In this document: positions 15,426-24,600 of the stretch, piece by piece
Position numbering within the stretch: the first letter of the stretch is position 1
Layout: the number at the start of each line of letters is the position of its first letter
Assembly: GCA_035968315.1 (NCBI GenBank)
Contig: JAVYIN010000003.1
Span: 62,001 to 126,000 of the forward strand
Direction of reading: 5' to 3'
Length of the DNA: 64,000 nucleotides
Origin: Nitrospira sp.
GTDB taxonomy: Bacteria > Nitrospirota > Nitrospiria > Nitrospirales > Nitrospiraceae
Notes under the pieces: model-generated
What the model saw: the letters and a program-made list of their open reading frames with translations, nothing else
Told to the model about the DNA's origin: nothing
The model's database searches: none
Made by a program: the position numbers and the translations under genes

Positions 15426-16712
15426 ATGCGCCCACGGTCCTTCTTCTCGGCCCACACTCTGCTCCTGGCAGGCTTGCTCTGTCTGGGCAGTCTCATACCG
15501 GTTCCGTTCCAGGCTGCTTCGCACAACGCCTTTGCCGCGGCCGACGACGGCCGATCCCACCGCCCGCATAAGACCAAAGCCAAAGGGACTCCGGCCTCAC
15601 TGATGCCCGCCACGGTTCAGAATGTCCGTGTCTTTTCGACCCCGGGGCGCACCAGACTCGTACTCGACCTGGATCGGCACATCAAAGCCGTGGAACACCA
15701 GGATTCAACTTCCAACGACATTCTGATTTCGCTGCCCCACACGACGATGAGCCGCTCTGCGCGCAATCGACTCACCCGCGGCGTGGTACCGGCGCCCTTT
15801 CTGATCACACAAGACGACGCTCGCTCCATCACCGTTGCCCTCGCAACCGGGGCCATCAGCCGCTACAAGCACTTTGCGCTCGAAAACCCTCCGCGGCTCG
15901 TCGTGGATGTCACCCCAGCCGCGCCCGCCTCACCGGCGACTCCGGCTCCAGCCATCGCCACACCGGAGCCCCGCGAGCCAGCGCCGGCCGCCAGTGAGCC
16001 GCCGCAACCAACCGTGCCGCAAACGAAACCGTACAAGACCATCGTGCTGGACGCCGGGCATGGGGGCAAAGATCCCGGGGCGCGCGGCCTTCATGGCACC
16101 GAGGAAAAAGATATCACCCTCAAAGTCGCCTTGCTCCTGCGCGACCTCTTGAGCAAGCAACCGGGCGTACGCGTGCTGATGACCAGGGACCAAGACGTGT
16201 TTGTCGAGCTGGGAGACCGCGCGAAGTTCGCCAACGAGCACGATGCCGATTTGTTCGTCTCGATCCACGTCAACTCCCATCCCTCCCGTGCCGTCAAAGG
16301 CATCGAGATCTACCACTTCGGACGGGCAAAGGATCAACGGGCTCTTGAGGTGGCCGCCCGAGAAAACGGCACCCCCCTCAATAGCACCGGGACCGGCGTG
16401 GAATATCTGCTCGCAGATCTGCTCACCACCAAAAAGATCGAAGAATCGCTGGAGCTGGCCTGGACGACCAAGGAATCCATGGTAGCCCGCATGAACGGCC
16501 ACTATGAGATCAACGACCACGGAGTCAAAACCGCGCCGTTCTACGTCCTGCGCTATACCAGCATGCCCAGCATCCTGGCCGAGATCGCCTACATCTCCAA
16601 TCCCTCGGAAGAAACGCTCCTGCGCAAGCACACGTTTGTCCGCGATGTCGCCGAGTCGCTGTTGCAGGGGGTGAAATCATTCCTGGCCTCCGGCAAACCG
16701 ACGGCCCGATAA
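15426..16712 (+). CDS. amiC: N-acetylmuramoyl-L-alanine amidase (AMIN + Amidase_3)
   Basis: The 428-residue exported enzyme cleaves the amide bond between MurNAc and the peptide stem, as in septum splitting. It has a signal peptide (residues ~8-38), an AMIN domain that targets peptidoglycan or the divisome (VQNVRVFSTPGRTRLVLDLD to NPPRLVVDV, ~62-160), and a Pro/Ala-rich linker (~162-195). An Amidase_3 zinc catalytic domain follows (TIVLDAGHGGKDPGARG from ~203, FVSIHVNSHPS, and the terminal AEIAYISNPSEE with its Glu). Zinc ligands appear intact. The gene is followed 28 bp later by truA on the same strand. AmiA, AmiB and AmiC cannot be separated by sequence at this distance, so the symbol is approximate. 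Confidence 0.92.
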   Translation: MRPRSFFSAHTLLLAGLLCLGSLIPVPFQAASHNAFAAADDGRSHRPHKTKAKGTPASLMPATVQNVRVFSTPGRTRLVLDLDRHIKAVEHQDSTSNDILISLPHTTMSRSARNRLTRGVVPAPFLITQDDARSITVALATGAISRYKHFALENPPRLVVDVTPAAPASPATPAPAIATPEPREPAPAASEPPQPTVPQTKPYKTIVLDAGHGGKDPGARGLHGTEEKDITLKVALLLRDLLSKQPGVRVLMTRDQDVFVELGDRAKFANEHDADLFVSIHVNSHPSRAVKGIEIYHFGRAKDQRALEVAARENGTPLNSTGTGVEYLLADLLTTKKIEESLELAWTTKESMVARMNGHYEINDHGVKTAPFYVLRYTSMPSILAEIAYISNPSEETLLRKHTFVRDVAESLLQGVKSFLASGKPTAR

Positions 16713-16740
16713 CCCGCACCGCGCCCTCTCAGGCCACTCT

Positions 16741-17475
16741 ATGCCGACGATCAAGCTGACACTGGAATACGAGGGCACACAGTACGCCGGCTGGCAGCGC
16801 CAGCTCAACCAGCCCACGATCCAGGAAGCGCTCGAAACGGCGATCAAGAACGTGACGCAACAGACGATCTCGGTCGTCGCGGCCGGACGCACCGATGCCG
16901 GCGTCCATGCGCTCGGGCAGGTCGTCAGCTTCCGGATCGATCGTGAGATGACGCCCTATGAATGGATCAAAGCCCTCAACGCCCATCTTCCGCCGGACAT
17001 CTCGATCCGTGCTGTAGAATTGCCCTCAGCGGATTTTCACGCCCGGCACAAGGCCACAGGGAAACTCTACCGATACCGCATCCTGAATCGCTCCGAGCGG
17101 CCCGCGCTCGAACGGCGTGGCCTATGGCACGTCCACAGGCCGTTGCATGACGACGCCATGAACCAGGCGGCGCGCCACCTGATCGGGGTTCACGATTGTT
17201 CCTCGTTTGAAACGCAGCCCACCGAAAACGAAGATCCGATCTGCCATATCCAGCAGCTCACGATCACCCGCGACGGCCACGAACTCCGCATCGACATCTA
17301 TGCCAACCGGTTTCTTAAGCAAATGGTCCGCAGCATCGTCGGCACGCTGGTGGAGGTCGGGATAGGAAGACGCCCGGCAACCAGTATGCAAGACATCCTC
17401 GCCGCCCGCGATCGCTCAAAAGCCGGCAAGACCGCGCCGCCGCAAGGACTCTATCTCGTTCGGGTGGACTACTAA
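16741..17475 (+). CDS. truA: tRNA pseudouridine(38-40) synthase TruA
   Basis: The 244-residue enzyme isomerises uridines 38-40 in the anticodon arm of several tRNAs. It begins with the family pattern KLTLEYEGTQYAGWQRQ and has the catalytic Asp in AAGRTDAGVHALGQV (Asp52). Later motifs are DFHARHKATGKLYRYRI and RFLKQMVRSIVGTLVEVG. Length and motif order are normal, so it should be functional. It follows the amidase gene at 28 bp and ends shortly before a separate promoter for the PsiF-repeat gene. Confidence 0.96.
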   Translation: MPTIKLTLEYEGTQYAGWQRQLNQPTIQEALETAIKNVTQQTISVVAAGRTDAGVHALGQVVSFRIDREMTPYEWIKALNAHLPPDISIRAVELPSADFHARHKATGKLYRYRILNRSERPALERRGLWHVHRPLHDDAMNQAARHLIGVHDCSSFETQPTENEDPICHIQQLTITRDGHELRIDIYANRFLKQMVRSIVGTLVEVGIGRRPATSMQDILAARDRSKAGKTAPPQGLYLVRVDY

Positions 17476-17503
17476 AGACAGCTTCCGTTCGTTTTGCTAT
17501 AGT
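17475..17503 (+). promoter_or_regulatory. Possible sigma70-type promoter for the PsiF-repeat gene
   Basis: AAGACA (17475-17480) and TATAGT (17498-17503) are spaced by 17 bp. A strong ribosome binding site (AAGGAG, 17532-17537) and the ATG at 17545 follow. The -35 box is weak. Confidence 0.35.
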
Positions 17504-17544
17504 TAAACTTATCCCCCCCTCTCATTCATGAAAGGAGATCGATA

Positions 17545-17856
17545 ATGAAGATTGCCAGCATGATCGTGCTCTCGCTGTTTCTGGCCGTAATGGGTCTGGC
17601 GCCGATGGTCAGCGAGGCCGCTGAGCAACAGAACAAGATGAAAGCCTGCAATGAACAGGCGAATGCGAAGGGATTCGGCGAAGGAAAAGGCGAAGAGCGG
17701 AAGGCGTTTATGAAGGAGTGTCTCTCTGCGAAGCCGGTCAAAGACGGGAAGACGGCTCAGCAGGAGAAAATGAAGGCGTGCAACAAAGAGGCGGGGGAGA
17801 AACAACTGAAGGGTGACGAGCGGAAGAAATTCATGAGCACCTGCCTGTCAAACTAG
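17545..17856 (+). CDS. PsiF-repeat secreted protein
   Basis: The 103-residue protein has a signal peptide (residues 1-25, ending SEA) and two copies of the PsiF repeat. Each copy runs MKACN-EA-----KG-ERK-FM--CL: residues ~32-61 and ~73-102. Each repeat has two Cys, likely to form a disulphide in the periplasm. The first E. coli member is phosphate-starvation inducible, but the function is unknown. AAGGAG lies 7 bases before the ATG and a promoter-like pair sits just upstream, so it is probably transcribed on its own. A large palindromic repeat follows and probably ends transcription from both sides. Confidence 0.85.
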   Translation: MKIASMIVLSLFLAVMGLAPMVSEAAEQQNKMKACNEQANAKGFGEGKGEERKAFMKECLSAKPVKDGKTAQQEKMKACNKEAGEKQLKGDERKKFMSTCLSN

Positions 17857-17900
17857 AAACCGTACCGGCGCGGCTCCCGCCGCGACGGATTCCATTACAG

Positions 17901-18026
17901 CAGGATACTCAAAAAGGCTGTCCAGCAAGGCCGCAGGCGAATAGAAACCGGAGGCGTACCCTCAGAGGTACGTTGAGGATTTCTATGAGCCGAGAACGAA
18001 GCTGGCGGCCTTTTTCAGTATCCTGC
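17901..18026. repeat. Large palindromic intergenic repeat, copy 2
   Basis: About 126 bp. The outer arms match nearly perfectly: AGGATACTCAAAAAGGC at the left and GGCCTTTTTCAGTATCCT at the right. The inner part shares the GAGGCGTACCC/GGTACGTTGAGG core with copy 1 at 9775-9896. It separates the convergent PsiF-repeat and cysE genes; the cysE stop codon touches its right end. The hairpin followed by a T-run on each strand suits a bidirectional terminator. Confidence 0.85.
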
Positions 18027-18676
18027 TAGAACGGCAGTTGGGAGTCGCGACTCTCCAGCTTCTTGCGGAGTTCGATCAACTCCTGCTCAAGCGCGGCGAA
18101 GCGATCGTTGATGGGATCAGGGAGGTTCGTTTGATCCATGGTCACATCGGGCAATCGCTCGCCCTGCGTCTTGATGACGCGGGCCGGCACTCCGATGACC
18201 GTGGAGTTGGGCGGGACGTTTTTGATGACGACGGAATTCGCGCCGATTTTGACGTTGTCGCCGATTTTGATACCGCCGAGGATCTTGGCGCCTGCGCCGA
18301 CGACCACGTGATTGCCCAGCGTCGGATGCCGTTTCCCGCGTTCCTTGCCGGTGCCGCCAAGCGTGACGCCTTGAAAGAGCGTGACGTAATCACCGATTTC
18401 TGCCGTCTCGCCGATCACGACGCCCATGCCGTGATCAATGAAGAACCCCGTCCCGATCTTGGCGGAAGGATGGATTTCAATGCCGGTGAGCCAACGGGCC
18501 AGTTGAGACAAGGCTCGCGGAAAGAACGGCACCCCATGGATCTTCAGCCAATGGGCAATGCGATAGATCAGCAAGGCGTGAAAACCGGCATAGGTCAGAA
18601 TGACCTCCAGACGGCTCGTGGCCGCCGGGTCCCGATCGAACACGGCTTTCAGATCTTGTCGAATGGCATTTAACAT
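18026..18676 (-). CDS. cysE: Serine O-acetyltransferase
   Basis: The enzyme transfers acetyl from acetyl-CoA to L-serine in the first step of cysteine synthesis. At 216 residues it is the short (EpsC-like) form, lacking much of the N-terminal helical domain of the 273-residue E. coli enzyme. The N-terminal helices ([18 protein letters not shown]) lead to the conserved HR-AHWLK-type region. The left-handed beta-helix of hexapeptide repeats follows ([24 protein letters not shown] and the [21 protein letters not shown] block). His and Asp of IDHGMG are the expected catalytic pair. A charged tail ([19 protein letters not shown]) may be a coiled coil. It is the last gene of the long minus-strand run. 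Confidence 0.93.
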   Translation of the reverse strand: MLNAIRQDLKAVFDRDPAATSRLEVILTYAGFHALLIYRIAHWLKIHGVPFFPRALSQLARWLTGIEIHPSAKIGTGFFIDHGMGVVIGETAEIGDYVTLFQGVTLGGTGKERGKRHPTLGNHVVVGAGAKILGGIKIGDNVKIGANSVVIKNVPPNSTVIGVPARVIKTQGERLPDVTMDQTNLPDPINDRFAALEQELIELRKKLESRDSQLPF

Positions 18677-18688
18677 GGCGCGTCTATC

Positions 18689-19183
18689 CTACGACGGGTA
18701 CACCGCCTCAATCAAACAGACGGCATGGGCCTGCATGCCTTCCTCGCGCCCCACCGCGTCCAAGCCTTCTCCGCTTTTCACCTTTACATTCACGAGATCG
18801 GCATCGATCCCCATCACCTGCGCCATCTGCGTCTGCATGGCGGAGAGAAAGGTGCTCAACCGCGGCGCCTGGGCCACAATGATCGTATCGACATTGACGA
18901 CGCGATAGCCCTTCTTCGCAAGCTTGCCCATCACATCTTCGAGCAGCTTCAAGCTGGAAATGCCCTTGTACTTCTGATCGGAGCTGGGATAGTGACGGCC
19001 CAAGTCGCCCTCCCCCATGGCGCCGAGCAGCGCATCGCACACGGCATGCACCAGCACATCCGAATCCGAATGGCCCAACAGCCCCTTGGAATGCGGCACT
19101 TCGACTCCACCGAGAATCAATTTGCGCCCGCTGCCGAGGGGATGCACGTCATACCCGCATCCCACCCGAATTTTCGTTGTCAT
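18689..19183 (-). CDS. ispF: 2-C-methyl-D-erythritol 2,4-cyclodiphosphate synthase
   Basis: The enzyme cyclises CDP-ME 2-phosphate in the non-mevalonate (MEP) isoprenoid pathway, releasing CMP. The start at 19183 gives the expected N-terminus (TTKIRVGCGYDVHPLG); upstream in-frame codons do not resemble the family. Zinc ligands Asp12, His14 and His46 are present in DVHPLG and GHSDSDVLVHA. Length (164 residues) is normal. Its ATG overlaps the ispD stop (TGATG), so the two consecutive-pathway genes are coupled, as in many bacteria. The isoprenoid product also supplies undecaprenyl phosphate, which the polysaccharide locus further upstream needs. Confidence 0.96.
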   Translation of the reverse strand: MTTKIRVGCGYDVHPLGSGRKLILGGVEVPHSKGLLGHSDSDVLVHAVCDALLGAMGEGDLGRHYPSSDQKYKGISSLKLLEDVMGKLAKKGYRVVNVDTIIVAQAPRLSTFLSAMQTQMAQVMGIDADLVNVKVKSGEGLDAVGREEGMQAHAVCLIEAVYPS

Positions 19184-19923
19184 CACCGACCTCCAGACTG
19201 CCCGCCCTTGCGGGCTCCTAAAATCGCTTCCCCGATGATCATATCCTCGGGTCTCGTCACCTTGATGTTCTCCCCGCTCCCCTCGACCACGACCACGGGA
19301 TGGCCGGCCCATTCAAAGAGAAACGCATCGTCCGTCGCATGCACATGTTCGGCATGGGCCTTCCTGTGCGCCTCTTGCAGCCATCCCCTCCGAAAGGCCT
19401 GGGGCGTCTGCGCCAGCCACAAGGGCTGCCGATCGACCGTCCGCGTGATGCGATGCCCAGCGCCGACTTCCTTCACGGTATCCCGCATCGGCAAGGCCAC
19501 GATCGCGCCGCCCACTTCCCGCGCCGCCGCCACCACCCCGTCCAGCATGCTCACCGTCAGAAAAGGCCGCACCGCATCGTGCACGACCACGATCTCCGTG
19601 TCATCCGACACATGATCCAGTGCGTGGCGGACGGAGTCCTGCCGTTCCTTCCCGCCCGGCACCACTTTGGTGATTTTGGACAATCCGTAACGGACCGCGA
19701 GGTCGTTCAGGCAATAGTCGAGATCGGCTTGAGGAACGGCGAGAATGATTTCATGAATACAGGCGGCAGACTGAAGGGCGCGAAGCGAATGGACGACGAT
19801 CGGTTCTCCGCCCAACGCCAGAAACTGCTTGGGAACGGCGCCACCCATCCGCAGCCCCTTGCCGGCTGCAGGCACGACGGCGACCACACGAGGAGTCTGG
19901 CGCGGGAGAACACTCCTAGCCAC
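19183..19923 (-). CDS. ispD: 2-C-methyl-D-erythritol 4-phosphate cytidylyltransferase
   Basis: The 246-residue nucleotidyltransferase joins CTP and MEP in the MEP pathway. It has the N-terminal CTP-binding motif [10 protein letters not shown] (residues 19-28) with PKQFLALGG (31-39), the VHDAVRPFL segment and the C-terminal [20 protein letters not shown] region. It overlaps ispF by one base downstream and overlaps the PIN-TRAM gene upstream by 8 bp. The order PIN-TRAM protein, IspD, IspF recalls the yacL-ispD-ispF neighbourhood of many Firmicutes and other bacteria. Confidence 0.96.
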   Translation of the reverse strand: MARSVLPRQTPRVVAVVPAAGKGLRMGGAVPKQFLALGGEPIVVHSLRALQSAACIHEIILAVPQADLDYCLNDLAVRYGLSKITKVVPGGKERQDSVRHALDHVSDDTEIVVVHDAVRPFLTVSMLDGVVAAAREVGGAIVALPMRDTVKEVGAGHRITRTVDRQPLWLAQTPQAFRRGWLQEAHRKAHAEHVHATDDAFLFEWAGHPVVVVEGSGENIKVTRPEDMIIGEAILGARKGGQSGGR

Positions 19924-20959
19924 GAGCGACTTGCAACTCCTCTCGCTCGGTCTCTTCCTTCAACCGGGTAAAAATCATCCGGCCGGCCGTGGTCTGCAGC
20001 ACACTAGTGACGACCACATCGACATTCCGGCCGATGCACCGGCGCGCATTGTCCACCACGATCATCGTGCCGTCATCGAGGTAGGCGACGCCCTGCCCGG
20101 CTTCCTTGCCTTCCTTCAACACAAACACACGGATCGTCTCCCCCGGCAGCACGACCGGACGCAGGGCATTGCAGAGCTCATTGATATTGAGCACGCGCAC
20201 CCCTTGCAACTCCGCCACTTTATTCAAATTCAAGTCGTTGGTCATGATGCTGCCGCCCACTTTCTTCGCCAGCACCACCAGCTTGGCATCCACTTCCTTC
20301 ACGTTCGGAAAATCCTCGTCCACAATCCGCACATCCACGCCGGCCATCTTCTGAATCTTATTGAGCACATCAAGACCGCGGCGGCCGCGCGCTCGCTTGA
20401 GCGAATCGGAGGAATCCGCGATGTGCTGCAGTTCGTTCAGAATGAACTGGGGCACCAGAAACGTGCCTTCGAGAAACCCGGTTTCGCAGAGATCCGCGAC
20501 GCGGCCATCGATAATCACGCTCGTGTCCAGCACTTTGAGGCTGGTCGAACTTCCAGACAGGTCCGCCGGCCGCTGCTTGGGGCCGGGGAATCGCTCTTGC
20601 CCGAACCGCGCCCCCATCACCAGCCCCAGATAGGGAAACCCCAGCAGAAACACCAACCCGCCGATATGAAACAGAAACGTCTCGACGTCGAAGATTTCCC
20701 CGCCGACCCACTCGACCAGTCCCGTCATCAGCAGCCCGGCTGCCAACCCGGCCGTCCCACCGACGATGATGCCGAAAGAAAACGTCCGCAAGGCGTACTC
20801 ACCGGCTACGATGAGCCCGCCCGTCACCGCGCCGATTCCAAACCCGTAGAGCCAGAACGCTCCGCTGGCATTCTCGGCCCTTAGAAACAGGGCCATTCCC
20901 GCCAGCGCACTGAGAAGGATGAATATGGCTCGCGATACCATACCGGGCCCTCCTCTCAT
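19916..20959 (-). CDS. YacL-type membrane protein with PIN and TRAM domains
   Basis: The 347-residue protein has four predicted membrane helices in residues ~8-118. A PIN nuclease domain follows ([17 protein letters not shown], Asp145 and Asp151, through [27 protein letters not shown]). A C-terminal TRAM domain completes it ([27 protein letters not shown], ~285-315), which binds RNA or nucleic acid. The family is widespread and is usually linked to ispD, as here. Its physiological target is unknown. The PIN acidic residues are intact, so nuclease activity is plausible. Its stop overlaps ispD by 8 bp, which suggests shared translation. Confidence 0.9.
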   Translation of the reverse strand: MRGGPGMVSRAIFILLSALAGMALFLRAENASGAFWLYGFGIGAVTGGLIVAGEYALRTFSFGIIVGGTAGLAAGLLMTGLVEWVGGEIFDVETFLFHIGGLVFLLGFPYLGLVMGARFGQERFPGPKQRPADLSGSSTSLKVLDTSVIIDGRVADLCETGFLEGTFLVPQFILNELQHIADSSDSLKRARGRRGLDVLNKIQKMAGVDVRIVDEDFPNVKEVDAKLVVLAKKVGGSIMTNDLNLNKVAELQGVRVLNINELCNALRPVVLPGETIRVFVLKEGKEAGQGVAYLDDGTMIVVDNARRCIGRNVDVVVTSVLQTTAGRMIFTRLKEETEREELQVARG

Positions 20960-20993
20960 TTCGGCATCCGGTCACGGACGCCGTCTTATGGCG

Positions 20994-22544
20994 TCATGGT
21001 CGAAGCGTCAGATAAATCGTCCGTCCCTGCCGCTTCAACAAGAGCAGCACCGCCTGATCGCTCGGGAGCTTGGCGGCGATCCGTTCGTAGGCTTTCATCG
21101 ACGTCACCGCCTGGCGGTTGATCTCGACGATCATATCGCCTTCTCGCACCCCGGTTTCTTCGGCCGTGCTCCCGGACTTGACCCGTACCACGACCACTCC
21201 TCGTTCACCGGACTTGATGCCATAGCGGCCGGCAAGATCGTCCGTCAGTTCACGCACATCCACGTCGGCCAACACACCGGTCGGCGCGGCCGACTCCGCC
21301 GCCTCTTCCTCACCGGCCTGGGCAATGGACTTGGGCTGCTCGACGATGGTGACGTCCAACGTCTTCGGTTTCTTCTCACGAATCAGCTTCACCGCGACTT
21401 TTTTCCCGACCGGGGTTTGCGCCACCGCGTTCCGCAGATGCGTGGGCGAATCCATCGGTTTCCCGTCATACTCCAGAATCACGTCAGCCCGCTCGAAGCC
21501 AGCCTTCTTGGCAGGGCTCTCATCCATCACATCGCTGACCAGCACACCCTTGGTATCGCTCACACCGAACTGCGCCGCCAATTCGGGCGTCAGTTCCTGA
21601 ATCGACACGCCCAGCCAGCCACGGACCACTTTCCCGGTCTTCACCAATTGATCCATGATCGAGCGCGCCATGTTGCTGGGCACGGCAAAGCCGATCCCCA
21701 TGTTGCCGCCGCTTTGACTGAAGATGGCCGTATTGATGCCCGCCAGCTCACCACGCACATTCACCAGCGCGCCGCCGGAATTGCCCGGATTGATCGCGGC
21801 ATCGGTCTGGATGAAGTCTTCATATTCGGCAATCCCCGCCGCCCGGCCCAAGGCGCTCACAATGCCCAGCGTGACGGTTTGCGTCAGTCCGAAGGGATTC
21901 CCCACAGCCAGCACGAATTCCCCGACTTCCAAGAGATCGGAGTCCGCCCAGGCCACCGTCGGCAACCCGGTTGCGTCGATTTTCACCACGGCAATGTCCG
22001 TCTTCGGATCGGTTCCGATGAGCTTGGCTTTGAACTCCCGCTTATCCGACAAGGTGACGCGAATCTCATCGGCCTTGCCGACCACATGGTTGTTCGTGAT
22101 GATGAGGCCGTTCGACTCGACGATGACGCCCGATCCCAGCCCGCGCTCCTTGCGTTCTTTCTGCTGTGGCGGTTGCTGCTGCTCGAAGCGGCGGAAGAAT
22201 TCATCCCCGAAAAATTTGCGAAAGAAGGGATCGTCGAATGGCGTGGCATGAGGGCCTTCACCCTTGCCGGCTGTCTTGGTCGCATAAATATTGACGACCG
22301 CCGGCTTCACCGCCTTGGCGATCTCCACAAAGCTTTGGGTCCCCATCCCCGGCAAAATCGGCTGCGGCGCCGTGGACACCGGTCTCACCTGAGGAGGAGC
22401 GCTATCGGGCACGGCATGGCCGGTCGGCAGCCAGCCTAAATCTGAGGCAACCACGAATCCGATTATCATCCCGGCGGTCAGGAGCACCGCGGGCACGATC
22501 CAGCGACGACCTGGTTTGGGTGACTGATAGTGACGATCCATCAT
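20994..22544 (-). CDS. degP: Do/HtrA-like periplasmic serine protease with two PDZ domains
   Basis: The 516-residue protease/chaperone degrades misfolded envelope proteins. A single N-terminal hydrophobic segment (residues ~15-34) is a signal anchor or signal peptide. The trypsin-like domain has the complete triad: His153 (NNHVVGKA), Asp183 (KTDIAVVKI) and Ser256 (PGNSGGAL). Two PDZ domains follow (GWLGVSIQELTPELAAQFG, ~300-390; and SGERGVVVVRVKSGS, ~440-510). An acidic/Ala linker lies between them. A Gln-rich insert (EQQQPPQQKERKER) sits in the LA-loop region. Whether it corresponds to DegP, DegQ or MucD is not resolvable, so the symbol is approximate. The gene sits 36 bp from the aldolase gene upstream. 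Confidence 0.92.
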   Translation of the reverse strand: MMDRHYQSPKPGRRWIVPAVLLTAGMIIGFVVASDLGWLPTGHAVPDSAPPQVRPVSTAPQPILPGMGTQSFVEIAKAVKPAVVNIYATKTAGKGEGPHATPFDDPFFRKFFGDEFFRRFEQQQPPQQKERKERGLGSGVIVESNGLIITNNHVVGKADEIRVTLSDKREFKAKLIGTDPKTDIAVVKIDATGLPTVAWADSDLLEVGEFVLAVGNPFGLTQTVTLGIVSALGRAAGIAEYEDFIQTDAAINPGNSGGALVNVRGELAGINTAIFSQSGGNMGIGFAVPSNMARSIMDQLVKTGKVVRGWLGVSIQELTPELAAQFGVSDTKGVLVSDVMDESPAKKAGFERADVILEYDGKPMDSPTHLRNAVAQTPVGKKVAVKLIREKKPKTLDVTIVEQPKSIAQAGEEEAAESAAPTGVLADVDVRELTDDLAGRYGIKSGERGVVVVRVKSGSTAEETGVREGDMIVEINRQAVTSMKAYERIAAKLPSDQAVLLLLKRQGRTIYLTLRP

Positions 22545-22580
22545 AACGCTGCCTCTCGATTGCCCGGGAAACCGGTGACG

Positions 22581-23504
22581 CTATTGAATCTCCCCGGCAT
22601 AAATCCCCATGATCGTATGAAGGAACTTGACGGCCTCGGCCTTGGGGCGCTGGAAGGAATTGCGCCCGATGATGCTGCCGAATCCCCCCCCATCCCTGAT
22701 AGCCCGCGCTTCGTCGAAGACGTTTTTGTCTTCGCTCTTCGCGCCGCCCGAGAAAATGACGATCCGGCGGCCGTCGAAGGAACTCTGCACCACATGCTTG
22801 ACCCGCTCCGCCAAGGTCTTGATAGGAATCTGGGTGGACTCATAGACTTTCTTGGCGGCGGCTTGCTCCAGATGCGCGGTCGGCAACTTCACCTTGATGA
22901 TATGCGCGCCCAATTGCGCCGCAATCTGCGCCGCGTAGGCCCCGACATCGATCGCCGTTTCCCCTTCTTTGCTGAGCGAGGAGCCACGGGGGTAGGACCA
23001 GACCACGACCGCCAGACCGGAAGCCTTGGCTTCTTCCGTGATGGCGCGCAATTGTTCATACATGGTCTGGCAATGGGCCGACCCCGGGTAGATCGTAAAT
23101 CCCACCGCGACGCAGCCTAACCGCAGCGCATCCCGGACACTGCTCGTCACAGACGGCAGCGGATCCTTCTCGTCATGCAACACATCATGATTGTTCAATT
23201 TCAAAATCAGCGGGATCTGCCCGGCAAAGTGGCTGGCACCCGCTTCGAGGAACCCCAACGGCGCCGCATAGGCATTGCACCCGGCGTCGATGCCCAGCTG
23301 AAAATGATAGTGCGGATGATAGCCGGCCGGATTCGGCGCAAAGCTGCGGGCCGGACCATGTTCAAAGCCCTGATCGACGGGCAATATGACGAGCTTGCCC
23401 GTCCCGGCCAATTTGCCGTGCCGCAGCATGCGTGCCAGATTCGCCTTGGTGCCCGCATTGTCACTTTCATACCAGCTCAGAATCTCCTGCACCCGATCTG
23501 CCAT
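22581..23504 (-). CDS. fbaB: Class I fructose-bisphosphate aldolase (DhnA/FbaB type)
   Basis: The ATG at 23504 is preferred because GGAGGAG lies just upstream. The ~307-residue enzyme catalyses the reversible aldol reaction of fructose 1,6-bisphosphate through a lysine Schiff base, probably the Lys in HIIKVKLPT. Other family segments are LVILPVDQGFEHGPARSF, LKLNNHDVLHDEKDPLP, VVVWSYPRG and IVIFSGGAKSEDKNVF, plus the phosphate-binding GSIIGRNSFQRP. Its neighbour 38 bp upstream in the transcript is fructose-1,6-bisphosphatase, which suggests gluconeogenic use, as expected for an autotroph making sugars from triose phosphates. The motif set agrees with the archaeal-type class I enzyme found in many bacteria. 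Confidence 0.93.
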   Translation of the reverse strand: MADRVQEILSWYESDNAGTKANLARMLRHGKLAGTGKLVILPVDQGFEHGPARSFAPNPAGYHPHYHFQLGIDAGCNAYAAPLGFLEAGASHFAGQIPLILKLNNHDVLHDEKDPLPSVTSSVRDALRLGCVAVGFTIYPGSAHCQTMYEQLRAITEEAKASGLAVVVWSYPRGSSLSKEGETAIDVGAYAAQIAAQLGAHIIKVKLPTAHLEQAAAKKVYESTQIPIKTLAERVKHVVQSSFDGRRIVIFSGGAKSEDKNVFDEARAIRDGGGFGSIIGRNSFQRPKAEAVKFLHTIMGIYAGEIQ

Positions 23505-23542
23505 GTCACTCCTCCAAAACAACGTATCGTGAATGATGCCGG

Positions 23543-24547
23543 CTAAGACCGGCCCTGAATAAACGCTTCGACCGTCTCCACATCCTGCCTGCTGCCGATA
23601 ATCAAGGGCACCCGCTGGTGCAATTTTTGGGGCTCCACCTCAAGAATACGCATGGTGCCGGTCGTGGCCCGTCCGCCGGCCTGCTCCACCACCATTGCCA
23701 GCGGATTGCCTTCATACATGAGCCGGAGTTTGCCTTCCGGCTTATCCGTTTCACCGGGATAGAAGTACACCCCGCCGCCAAGCAAGACACGGTGCACATC
23801 GGCGACCAGACAGCCGGAGTAGCGCCCGCTATAGGGCCGTCCCGTGGCCTTGTCGGAGATCTTGAGAGAGTCCACGTACCGTTGCATGCCCGGGGTCCAT
23901 TTGTGGTAGTTCCCCTCGTTGGTCGCATAGACTTTCCCGCGATCGGGAATCCGGATCTGTTCATGCGACAGCAGATACTCACCGATGCTCGGTTCAAGGG
24001 TAAACCCATGGACCCCATGACCGGCCGTATAGACCAGCATGGTGCTGGAGCCAAACAACAGATAGCCTGCCGCCACCTGTTCGAGCCCCTTTTTCAGCAG
24101 ATCGCTCTCAACCGGCGGCCGGTCGTTGCTCTCATACCGCAGCACGGAGAAAATGGCTCCCAGCGGCATATTACAATCGGTATTGGACGACCCGTCGAGC
24201 GGATCGAAGAGCAGCATGTACTTCCCCTGCGGCCAGTTCTCCGGCAGCGAGACCATCTGCTCCATTTCCTCTGAGGCCAAGGCACAGACCAATCCGTTTT
24301 GCTGGAAGGCGCGCAAGAAAGTGTCGTTCGCAATGTCGTCCAGCTTTTTGACCGTCTCGCCCTGCACATTCGTTTCACCGGTCGTGCCAAGGATGTTGAT
24401 GAGACCCGCACGGCGAAGATCGTGCGCAATGACTTTCCCCACCAGACCAATCTGGCTGAGCAGGCTGGAGAACTCTCCGGTCGCACCAGGATGCTGCGCC
24501 TGACTGCGAATGATAAAGCGGCCTAATGTAAGGGGAAATTGTCCCAT
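23543..24547 (-). CDS. fbp: Fructose-1,6-bisphosphatase class I
   Basis: The 334-residue enzyme hydrolyses fructose 1,6-bisphosphate to fructose 6-phosphate in gluconeogenesis or the Calvin-type cycle. Conserved blocks are the metal-binding ASEEMEQM (residues ~91-98), FDPLDGSSNTDCNMPLG (~114-130), SSTMLVYTAGHGVHGFTL and YSGCLVADVHRVLLGGGVYFYPG. The tail has EGNPLAMVVEQAGG. Length and motifs are typical. It is transcribed just ahead of the class I aldolase gene (38 bp to the aldolase start), forming a gluconeogenic pair. Confidence 0.96.
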   Translation of the reverse strand: MGQFPLTLGRFIIRSQAQHPGATGEFSSLLSQIGLVGKVIAHDLRRAGLINILGTTGETNVQGETVKKLDDIANDTFLRAFQQNGLVCALASEEMEQMVSLPENWPQGKYMLLFDPLDGSSNTDCNMPLGAIFSVLRYESNDRPPVESDLLKKGLEQVAAGYLLFGSSTMLVYTAGHGVHGFTLEPSIGEYLLSHEQIRIPDRGKVYATNEGNYHKWTPGMQRYVDSLKISDKATGRPYSGRYSGCLVADVHRVLLGGGVYFYPGETDKPEGKLRLMYEGNPLAMVVEQAGGRATTGTMRILEVEPQKLHQRVPLIIGSRQDVETVEAFIQGRS

Positions 24548-24600
24548 CGTGGAGCAAGTATAGCGGGTTTAGATCCGCCCGGCAATGACAGGTCCTGTCC

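Noticed and set aside
20919-22439. 506-residue plus-strand ORF opposite the HtrA protease gene
   Set aside because: The minus strand encodes a full protease with intact His-Asp-Ser triad; the plus-strand product has repetitive His/Arg composition without domain signal.
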